The notes under the pieces were generated by a model. The model saw nothing but the letters and a program-made list of their open reading frames with translations, had not been told where the DNA came from and searched no databases. A DNA stretch of 17,691 bases. It comes from Christensenella sp. UBA6345 (GTDB lineage: Bacteria; Bacillota; Clostridia; Christensenellales; UBA1242). The stretch covers positions 1-17,691 of the forward strand of contig DJSB01000032.1 in assembly GCA_002437945.1 (NCBI GenBank). Reading direction: 5' to 3'. How positions within the stretch are numbered: position 1 is the stretch's first letter; every line of letters starts with the position of its first letter. The translations under genes were made by a program, and so were the position numbers. This document shows, in pieces, positions 6,396 to 12,597 of the stretch.

Positions 6396-6935
6396 ATGTG
6401 GAATGATTTTATAGCCTTATTCTCAGGTTATGGTGCAATACCTATGATAATTATGTTAGCAGGTGTTATACTTTGTATCGTTGAAGTATTTGTACCGGGA
6501 TTTGGTATCTTTGGCATACTTGGTGGTATCTTTTCTGTTGGTGGTATAGTTGCTAGGTCTATTATGGGTGCGACATTTGCACAGATACTATATATGATAT
6601 TAGTAGATGTAAGTTTAATCTGTTTATCTATTATACTTATGATTGTATCTACAAGATGCGGATTTATTAGACATAGTTCACTCGTAGAATCTAAAACAAG
6701 TATTTCTGTTAATTACGGTAAGGACAATAAGCAGTTGTTAAAAATGTTGGGCAAAACCACTTTCGCAACTACCGAATTTAGACCTACAGGTAAATTTAAC
6801 TATAATGGCGAAACTTATGAAGCCACCACTTATGGTGAATTTATTCAAAAGGGTGAGAAAATTCAGATTGTAGAAGTAAAAGCCGATAAAATATTTGTTA
6901 GAACTGCAGATGGAATTACTAATCTAGAGAAATAA
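6396..6935 (+). CDS. nfeD: NfeD-like membrane protein (short form)
   Basis: A 179-residue membrane protein of the NfeD family, partner of flotillin-like proteins in membrane microdomains. Three membrane helices lie at about 13-32, 34-54 and 60-84. The family loop VPGFGIFGILGG (about 33-44) joins the first two. A C-terminal soluble OB-fold-like domain starts near residue 115 (KMLGKTTFATTEFRPTGK) and ends IQIVEVKADKIFVRT. The N-terminal ClpP-like protease domain of long NfeD proteins is absent, so this is the short, non-protease form. AGGAG at 6385-6389 sets the start. floA follows 32 bases later, the standard pairing. It corresponds in position to yqeZ of Bacillus subtilis, though that gene is longer. 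Confidence 0.9.
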   Translation: MWNDFIALFSGYGAIPMIIMLAGVILCIVEVFVPGFGIFGILGGIFSVGGIVARSIMGATFAQILYMILVDVSLICLSIILMIVSTRCGFIRHSSLVESKTSISVNYGKDNKQLLKMLGKTTFATTEFRPTGKFNYNGETYEATTYGEFIQKGEKIQIVEVKADKIFVRTADGITNLEK

Positions 6936-6967
6936 TGATATTGATATGATTTATAAGGAGAAATAAT

Positions 6968-7987
6968 ATGTTAAGTTTATTAAATAGTGCGAATACTGCA
7001 TTGTATGTATGGATAGCCATTTTGGGTGTAGTTATTATACTTATGTCCATATTTGTAGGTATTGTACCAGTAGGTGTATGGGTTAGAGCAATGTTCTCTG
7101 GTGCTCATATTTCAGCATTAAGACTTGTTGGTATGAAATTAAGACACGTAGAAGTAGGTATGGTAGTTGACTGTTATATTAATGCTAAAAAAGCAGGTGT
7201 AGATTTAACTATAGATGACCTAGAAACACATTATATGGCTGGTGGTAATGTTGAAAAAGTAGTTGATGCGTTAATTACTGCACATGGTGCAAAGATTGAT
7301 TTGACAGTAGAAACTGCAAAGGCTATTGACCTTGCTAACCGTGATATTTTGGCAGCAGTAAAACAAAGTGTTAACCCAGTAGTTATTACTACTCCAGAAA
7401 TTTCAGCAGTTGCTAAAGATGGTATTGAATTAAGAGTAAAAGTTAGAGTTACTGTTCAAAGTAACATTAATAAGTTAATTGGTGGTGCGGGAGAAGATAC
7501 TATTATTGCCCGTGTCGGTGAAGGTATAGTTACTACAATTGGTAGTGCCAACACTCATGAAGAAGTGCTAGAAAACCCAGACCTTATTAGTAAGACAGTG
7601 CTTAATAAAGGTCTAGATAGTGGTACAGCATTTACTATTTTAAGTATTGATATTGCTGATATTGACGTTGGACGTAACATCGGTGCTAAATTACAAGCAG
7701 AAAGAGCAGAAGCAGATATGCAGATTGCACAAGCAAAAGCCGAAGAACGTAGAGCCATGGCTATAGCAGCCGAACAAGAAATGAGAGCAAAAACACAAGA
7801 AATGAGAGCAAATCTATTGCATGCAGAAAGTGAAGTTCCAAAGGCAATAAGCACAGCATTCGCTAATGGCCAGATTGGAGTTATGGATTATTACAGAATG
7901 CAAAATGTATTAGCCGATACCAATATGCGTAATGCACTTGGTGGTGGCGATAAAATGCCTAAAAAACCTAAACAAGATAAGGAATAA
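6968..7987 (+). CDS. floA: Flotillin-like protein FloA
   Basis: Membrane scaffold protein of functional membrane microdomains. The 339 residues are close to the usual length (about 330). An N-terminal hydrophobic anchor (about 11-33) is followed by the conserved VPVGVWVRAMFSGAHIS. An SPFH domain spans roughly 40-215. A helical segment rich in Ala and Glu (ERAEADMQIAQAKAEERRA) runs to about 275. The C-terminus carries the FloA signature NGQIGVMDYYRMQNVLADTNMRNALGGG. AAGGAG at 6954-6959 gives a strong ribosome site. It sits between nfeD and a small membrane protein whose start lies 2 bases after its stop, so all three genes are probably co-transcribed. Confidence 0.97.
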   Translation: MLSLLNSANTALYVWIAILGVVIILMSIFVGIVPVGVWVRAMFSGAHISALRLVGMKLRHVEVGMVVDCYINAKKAGVDLTIDDLETHYMAGGNVEKVVDALITAHGAKIDLTVETAKAIDLANRDILAAVKQSVNPVVITTPEISAVAKDGIELRVKVRVTVQSNINKLIGGAGEDTIIARVGEGIVTTIGSANTHEEVLENPDLISKTVLNKGLDSGTAFTILSIDIADIDVGRNIGAKLQAERAEADMQIAQAKAEERRAMAIAAEQEMRAKTQEMRANLLHAESEVPKAISTAFANGQIGVMDYYRMQNVLADTNMRNALGGGDKMPKKPKQDKE

Positions 7988-7989
7988 TT

Positions 7990-8583
7990 ATGAGTACACT
8001 AGAAATTATAATTCTAGTAGCGGTTGTTTTGACAGTAGTAACATTTGTTATTATCTATATTGAAAATTCTAAAAAGATAAAAGCAGAATCTAGTAAGACC
8101 GAACAACCAAAAGCAGAAACTCCAAAGCCAGAAGAAATTGTTACTCCTGTAGTCAAGAACGATGTAAAAAGTGTTAGTAAAGACATTAATGACCAATCAG
8201 AAAACTATATTAAATCCATTATGACTCAAGGTGATGCTCCTAAAAAGATCGCTCCAGAAGTTCAGTTTGAAGAAGTTAGTAAGGAAGAATTGCTTGCTGA
8301 TGATGACGAAGATAGAAAAGATGGTGCTATAGTTTTAGGTGTGAAAAAGCAAAATGTTCACATTATTGATGATGATGAAGAAGATGAGCATGAAAATAGT
8401 ACATCAATTCTTAATGATTTGGATACCAATGAAGAATATGTTATTACTAAAAAGATACGTGATTCTTTGTCAGTAGAAGATTTAGATGACCAAGACAACG
8501 AAACTAAAGAAGAATTTAACAAATTAAGTAAACGTATGAAAATTCTTATGGTTTCTAATGTGTTTGGAAGAAAAAAACAATAA
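7990..8583 (+). CDS. Unknown membrane-anchored acidic protein
   Basis: A 197-residue protein I do not recognise. It starts with one membrane helix (about 4-24, LEIIILVAVVLTVVTFVIIYI), with Lys-rich residues just after it. A Lys/Pro/Glu linker follows (about 28-60). An acidic region with runs such as DDDEDRKD and DDDEEDEHE spans about 100-140, and the protein ends in a basic tail (LSKRMKILMVSNVFGRKKQ). Charge placement suggests an N-out, C-in topology with a disordered cytoplasmic region. The start lies 2 bases after floA, and AAGGA at 7979-7983 overlaps the floA end, so it is translationally linked. B. subtilis has the small yqfB in this slot; I see no sequence basis to call this an orthologue. 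Confidence 0.75.
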   Translation: MSTLEIIILVAVVLTVVTFVIIYIENSKKIKAESSKTEQPKAETPKPEEIVTPVVKNDVKSVSKDINDQSENYIKSIMTQGDAPKKIAPEVQFEEVSKEELLADDDEDRKDGAIVLGVKKQNVHIIDDDEEDEHENSTSILNDLDTNEEYVITKKIRDSLSVEDLDDQDNETKEEFNKLSKRMKILMVSNVFGRKKQ

Positions 8584-8594
8584 TAAGTATTTTT

Positions 8595-8621
8595 ACCAAG
8601 GGATAAACCCTTGGTTTTTTT
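8595..8621 (+). terminator. Intrinsic terminator after the floA operon
   Basis: An 8-bp perfect GC-containing stem (ACCAAGGG at 8595-8602, CCCTTGGT at 8608-8615) with loop ATAAA and a 7-base T-run. It separates nfeD-floA-orf from yqfC. Confidence 0.93.
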
Positions 8622-8660
8622 ATCGTAAATTGTAATATACACTAGCAAAATTTTTAATAA

Positions 8661-8693
8661 CATATAATATTTGAAAAGTTTAATTAATATAAT
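8661..8693 (+). promoter_or_regulatory. Weak candidate promoter region of yqfC
   Basis: Two TATAAT hexamers (8663-8668 and 8688-8693) lie between the upstream terminator and yqfC, but neither has a good -35 box at the right distance. The first is embedded in CATATAAT, which resembles the -10 of sporulation sigma-E promoters, the class that controls yqfC and yqfD in B. subtilis. No matching sigma-E -35 box is visible, so the sigma factor is undecided. Confidence 0.3.
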
Positions 8694-8719
8694 AGTTAAA
8701 AAGTATATCGGTGATTTTT

Positions 8720-8977
8720 ATGGTTTTTAAGGAATTATTACAACATATTAATATAAATAATAATGTTATTAATGAATTTAAGGCTACAATGGTTGGTTTT
8801 AAAGCAATAATGTTGCAAAACTACATTAAGGTGTTGTCATATAGTAAGGAGAAAATAGTTATTAAGTGTAAGACCGATTTTGTTACTATTGAAGGCGAAA
8901 ATTTTTCAATAAAAGAAATGGGCAAGACTGATATTATTATTACTGGAATAATTAAAAGCATAGTAAAAGATAGGTAA
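8720..8977 (+). CDS. yqfC: YabP/YqfC-family sporulation protein
   Basis: An 85-residue member of the YabP/YqfC family of sporulation-associated proteins. The conserved part is the C-terminal half, alternating beta strands: YIKVLSYSKEKIVIKC, then FVTIEGENFSIKEMGKTDIIITG. The ATG at 8720 is preferred to an in-frame GTG at 8711, because GGTGA (8710-8714) then serves as the ribosome site with 5-base spacing and would otherwise be part of the coding sequence. yqfD follows after 3 bases, the arrangement seen in spore-forming Firmicutes. The molecular role of the family is poorly defined. Confidence 0.85.
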   Translation: MVFKELLQHININNNVINEFKATMVGFKAIMLQNYIKVLSYSKEKIVIKCKTDFVTIEGENFSIKEMGKTDIIITGIIKSIVKDR

Positions 8978-8980
8978 TTT

Positions 8981-10099
8981 ATGAAAAAATACGATTATTA
9001 TTTAAACCTTGAAGGACTTAATTTTAATAGACTATTTGATAACCTTAATGCTCATAATATTACTATTTTTGATTACGTTAGACCTAATTATAAACAATGT
9101 ATGTTTGGTGTTAAAGCCTATGATTATTATTTGATAAAAAAATTAAAATTACTTAATGAATATAAGTACAATATTGTATCTAGGAAAAACCTTGGATTAT
9201 GTTTGTATTCGATTTTTCATAATTTTGGTATAGTAATAGGATTAATAATTTCATGTGTTTTTTGTTTTGTTATAAGTAGAACGACATTGAAAATCAATGT
9301 TATCGGTGTAGAAAATATTAAAACATCAGAAATTATTGATATGCTAAAAAGCATTAATGTCACTACTGGTAAAATCAATACAGTAAGCAATCAATATATC
9401 GAACAATATTTGATTAAAAATAATGATAAGATAAGCCTTGCGTCAGTGATTAAAAAAGGAACTAATCTAATTGTTAATATTAAAGAAAAAATAGTGCAGG
9501 CAGAAGTTGTTGATTCTATATGTGCTACTAGCAATATGATAGTTGATGATATTAAAGTTGTTCAAGGCGAAGCAAAAGTAAAAGTAGGAGATATAGTAAA
9601 GAAGGGCGATGTGCTTGTTGTACCTAGAAAAATCAAACAAAATGATGAAGAAATTTTACTACAGCCTATAGCCGAAATAAGTGGAACAACATGGGCTGTT
9701 GGACAAGTTGAATTTGACACTGAAAAAATAGAATATGTCCGTACAGGTAAAAAGATTGTTAATAGTGAGTATATAATCAATAAGTGGAAAATATTTTCAC
9801 ATACACCACGTGTAAAGTTTGAAACATATGAAAAAAAAGTGTATAATGAATATGTATTTAAAAATATGTTTATTCCGTTAAAATTAAGCAGGGTAATATA
9901 TTACGAAACTAAAGAGAATGTAGTTCAACAGAATTTTGAAGAACATAAAAATTCGTTAGTAGATAATAGTAAAAAAATTGCATATGCCAATTTACCCAAC
10001 TGGGCAAAAGTTAATAACGAAACCCTTGCAATAAATAATAATAATGGGCATTATTATATAACAACATATCTAGAATATAACATTACTATAAAAGGATAA
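8981..10099 (+). CDS. yqfD: Sporulation protein YqfD
   Basis: A 372-residue membrane protein of the YqfD family, needed at a middle (engulfment) stage of sporulation in B. subtilis, where it is about 400 residues. An N-terminal soluble region (1-80) is followed by one membrane helix at about 82-101 (FGIVIGLIISCVFCFVIS). A POTRA-like fold begins INVIGVENIKTSEIIDML (about 106-123). VKVGDIVKKGDVLV (about 201-214) is a biotinyl-lipoyl-like hairpin motif. The long extracytoplasmic C-terminus fits the family. The start follows yqfC by 3 bases, and the gene is followed by ybeY after 3 bases. Its presence suggests this lineage sporulates or recently did. Confidence 0.88.
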   Translation: MKKYDYYLNLEGLNFNRLFDNLNAHNITIFDYVRPNYKQCMFGVKAYDYYLIKKLKLLNEYKYNIVSRKNLGLCLYSIFHNFGIVIGLIISCVFCFVISRTTLKINVIGVENIKTSEIIDMLKSINVTTGKINTVSNQYIEQYLIKNNDKISLASVIKKGTNLIVNIKEKIVQAEVVDSICATSNMIVDDIKVVQGEAKVKVGDIVKKGDVLVVPRKIKQNDEEILLQPIAEISGTTWAVGQVEFDTEKIEYVRTGKKIVNSEYIINKWKIFSHTPRVKFETYEKKVYNEYVFKNMFIPLKLSRVIYYETKENVVQQNFEEHKNSLVDNSKKIAYANLPNWAKVNNETLAINNNNGHYYITTYLEYNITIKG

Positions 10100-10102
10100 A
10101 AT

Positions 10103-10600
10103 ATGTTAATTAATTATAAAAACCCTAATAAAGCAAAGAAATATATAGTTAATATTACTAATGCTTTAGAATCTGCAGAAAAGGTGCTTAAACTATCTTC
10201 CAGTGAAGTAGAAATTAATGTCACTTTTGTATCTAGATTAGCAATTAAAAAACTTAATAAAACTACTAGAAATGTTAATAAAGTTACTGATGTTTTATCT
10301 TATCCCAATTTGTTACAAGACGATGGAGAAATAATAGATAAAAAGTTGTCTAAAAAGAATTTCCCATACGATATTAACCCAGAGACTGGCAACATAGTAA
10401 TAGGAGATATAGTTATTTGCGTACCTAGATGCATAGCACAATCTAAAAAATATGGTACAACAAAAACAAGAGAAATCTGCTATTTAAGTGTGCATGGATT
10501 ATTACACTTATTAGGGTATGATCATATGACAGATGAAGATAAAAAAATAATGCGTGAAAAAGAAGAATTGGTTATGAATGAAATTGGTTTAACTTATTAA
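10103..10600 (+). CDS. ybeY: Endoribonuclease YbeY (rRNA maturation factor)
   Basis: Zinc-dependent endoribonuclease involved in 16S rRNA 3'-end processing and ribosome quality control. The 165 residues match the family. The zinc site is complete: H131, H135 and H141 in the motif HGLLHLLGYDH. The conserved N-terminal pattern LAIKKLNKTTRNVNKVTDVLSYP (about 46-68) is typical. In B. subtilis phoH lies between yqfD and ybeY, and dgkA and cdd lie between ybeY and era; here both gaps are closed. AAGG just upstream, overlapping the yqfD end, provides the ribosome site. Confidence 0.95.
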   Translation: MLINYKNPNKAKKYIVNITNALESAEKVLKLSSSEVEINVTFVSRLAIKKLNKTTRNVNKVTDVLSYPNLLQDDGEIIDKKLSKKNFPYDINPETGNIVIGDIVICVPRCIAQSKKYGTTKTREICYLSVHGLLHLLGYDHMTDEDKKIMREKEELVMNEIGLTY

Positions 10601-10642
10601 TCAAGTGTAAATCACTATATAACCAACTAATAAATATTAATT

Positions 10643-10664
10643 ATTATGTATAAATATACATAAT
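10643..10664. promoter_or_regulatory. Perfect AT-rich palindrome upstream of era
   Basis: Ten-base arms (ATTATGTATA and TATACATAAT) with a 2-base centre form a perfect inverted repeat ending 16 bases before the era ATG. It contains an extended-10-like TGTATAAA. It could be an operator, part of a promoter or a weak hairpin. The inner 14 bases ATGTATAAATATAC recur at 60-73, upstream of alr. Confidence 0.35.
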
Positions 10665-10680
10665 TACAAATGGAGAAAAT

Positions 10681-11577
10681 ATGAGTTTTAAAAGCGGATT
10701 CGTTGCCATAATGGGCAGACCTAATGCAGGTAAAAGTACATTGCTTAATGCGATACTAGGTACTAAAGTATCTATTGTTTCGCCTAAACCACAGACAACA
10801 CGTAATAATATTATAGGTATATACAATGATGAAGAAAGCCAGATAGTATTTACTGATACACCGGGGATTAATACCGCTAATACCAAACTTGATGAGTATA
10901 TGCAAAAGAGTGTTAAATCTGCCAAGGCTGGTGTAGATGTTGTATTACTTTGTGTTGATGGCAGTAAAGGTATAAAGCAAAAAGATATTGATTTTATTAA
11001 TGACTTTAAAACTACCAATAATCTTATGTTAATTGTTACCAAAACGGACTTAACAAATTATGAAAAATTATATCCACAATTAGCACAACTTAATGGATTG
11101 GATTATGTAAAAAGTATAATCCCAGTTTCTTCCTTTAAAGGTAGGAATATTGATGTTGTTGTTAACGAAATAAAAAAATATTTGCATGATGATATTAAAT
11201 ATTTTGATGATGACCAATATACCGATAAATCAGTTAGATTTATGATTAGTGAATTAATCAGAGAAAAAACATTGTGGTTACTTCAAGATGAAATTCCACA
11301 TGGTATTGCCGTTGAAGTGACACTTTTTGACGAAAAACCTAATCGTATTGACATAGATGCTGATATTATATGTGAAAAAGAGTCACATAAACAGATTATA
11401 ATCGGTAAAAACGGTAGTATGATAAAAGAAATAGGTACCAAAGCACGTATAGAGATTGAAAAACTTGTAGATAAAAAAGTATTTTTAAATTTATTTGTAA
11501 AAGTAAAGAATGGTTGGCGTAATAAACAATCAATAATTAATGATTTAGGGTATGACATCAAGGAGTTAGATAAATAA
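10681..11577 (+). CDS. era: GTPase Era
   Basis: Essential GTPase that binds the 3' end of 16S rRNA and helps assemble the 30S subunit. The 298 residues show the full family layout. G1 is GRPNAGKS at 12-19, G3 is DTPG at 59-62, G4 is TKTD at 120-123, and G5 is SSF near 150-152. The switch I region contains the Era-type KPQTTRNNIIGI (about 37-48). A C-terminal KH domain has GKNGSMI at 242-248. The G4 motif has Thr where Asn is usual (NKxD); the rest is standard. GGAGA at 10672-10676 sets the start. An 80-base gap after ybeY leaves room for an internal promoter. Confidence 0.97.
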   Translation: MSFKSGFVAIMGRPNAGKSTLLNAILGTKVSIVSPKPQTTRNNIIGIYNDEESQIVFTDTPGINTANTKLDEYMQKSVKSAKAGVDVVLLCVDGSKGIKQKDIDFINDFKTTNNLMLIVTKTDLTNYEKLYPQLAQLNGLDYVKSIIPVSSFKGRNIDVVVNEIKKYLHDDIKYFDDDQYTDKSVRFMISELIREKTLWLLQDEIPHGIAVEVTLFDEKPNRIDIDADIICEKESHKQIIIGKNGSMIKEIGTKARIEIEKLVDKKVFLNLFVKVKNGWRNKQSIINDLGYDIKELDK

Positions 11578-11618
11578 TTTTAACATAATCAAACATACTA
11601 ATTGTAAGGAGATTGTGT

Positions 11619-11717
11619 ATGGATAATGCGATGGAAACATGTTGGAAATTATTTAACGAAACAGGAGAGATTAATTACTATTTATTATATAAAGCACTAA
11701 AGGAAAAAGTTGAATAG
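11619..11717 (+). CDS. yqzL: YqzL-family microprotein
   Basis: A 32-residue protein, small enough to be missed by most gene callers. It has an excellent ribosome site (AAGGAG at 11606-11611, 7-base spacing). The sequence CWKLFNETGEINYYLLYKAL matches the YqzL pattern, in which a W-K-x-F motif precedes a TG-x-I-x-x-YLLYK segment. YqzL is encoded between era and recO in B. subtilis, the same place. The stop codon TAG directly abuts the TTG start of recO, so translation of the two is probably coupled. No biochemical function is established for this family as far as I know. Confidence 0.85.
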   Translation: MDNAMETCWKLFNETGEINYYLLYKALKEKVE

Positions 11718-12431
11718 TTGGAACAGATTAAATTTACAGGTATAGTATTAAAAAGTGTAGATTATAAAGAAAAAGATAAGTTAATTACTATCTTTAGTCT
11801 TGAACTTGGTTTAATAACTGCTACACTAAAAAGTGTAAGGCAAGAGAAAGCAAAATTAAAGTTTGCTTCTATGCCTTTTTGTTTTGGCGAATTTGTAGCC
11901 ACAAAGAAAAATGATTATTTGTTAATTACCGAGTGTTATCAAATTGAAAGTTTTTATAACATCATATCCAATTATCAAAAATCAGTAATAGGGTTTTTAA
12001 TGTTGGAACTTACAAGTATAATTATGCGTAAAGAACCTGACGACCAATGGTTTTTAACTTTAATTAATTATTTAAAAATTCTTGAATATTCTGATATTAA
12101 TCCCAATATTATTGCGATTAAATTTATGCTTAATACACTTAATAAAATAGGTTATGGTTTAAGTTTTGATTGCTGTAGTGAATGTGGATTAAAATTTAAC
12201 GGAGATGTTTATATCAATCTAGAAATGGGTGAATTAGAATGTTCTTCTTGTAAGAGTGTTAATTCGGTTAAACTTTCTAGACAACAGTTTGGAATATTAA
12301 AAAATATTGATGCAGTATCACTTAATAATGTTAATACAATTAAACAAAAAGATGATGTATTAGTTGCTATTAGGAATGTACTTAAACATAACTTATCTTT
12401 GCGTACTGGCTGTAATATCAAATCTATCTAA
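11718..12431 (+). CDS. recO: DNA repair protein RecO
   Basis: Recombination mediator that anneals DNA and loads RecA with RecF and RecR. The 237 residues are standard. An N-terminal OB fold begins KFTGIVLKSVDYKEKDKLITIFS. The C-terminal helical part holds a four-cysteine zinc site: C153 and C156 (CSEC), and C175 and C178 (CSSC). The start is a TTG immediately after the yqzL stop. The family N-terminus begins exactly there, and the next in-frame ATG near 11871 would delete half the OB fold. AAGGAAAAAG at 11700-11709, inside yqzL, is the likely ribosome site. It is the last gene of the yqfC-to-recO cluster. Confidence 0.95.
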   Translation: MEQIKFTGIVLKSVDYKEKDKLITIFSLELGLITATLKSVRQEKAKLKFASMPFCFGEFVATKKNDYLLITECYQIESFYNIISNYQKSVIGFLMLELTSIIMRKEPDDQWFLTLINYLKILEYSDINPNIIAIKFMLNTLNKIGYGLSFDCCSECGLKFNGDVYINLEMGELECSSCKSVNSVKLSRQQFGILKNIDAVSLNNVNTIKQKDDVLVAIRNVLKHNLSLRTGCNIKSI

Positions 12432-12446
12432 AATTTATTTACATAT

Positions 12447-12482
12447 AAATAACACACTACTTTAAGTAATGTGTTATTTTTA
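12447..12482 (+). terminator. Intrinsic terminator after recO
   Basis: A 14-position stem with one C-A mismatch (12447-12460 against 12466-12479), a 5-base loop and a T-tract. It ends the era-yqzL-recO transcript. Confidence 0.85.
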
Positions 12483-12505
12483 TTCTGTTTAATTGATAAT
12501 TAATA

Positions 12506-12534
12506 TTGACAAACATTAATCTTAATAATAAAAT
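12506..12534 (+). promoter_or_regulatory. Sigma-A promoter of the BspA-like gene
   Basis: Perfect TTGACA (12506-12511), 17-base spacer, and TAAAAT (12529-12534). Transcription should start near 12541, leaving a leader of about 57 bases. Confidence 0.82.
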
Positions 12535-12597
12535 TATTAAAAATAATTAACTAGGTGTTTTTTATATTTTTATTTATGATTGAAAGGGATAATGTTT

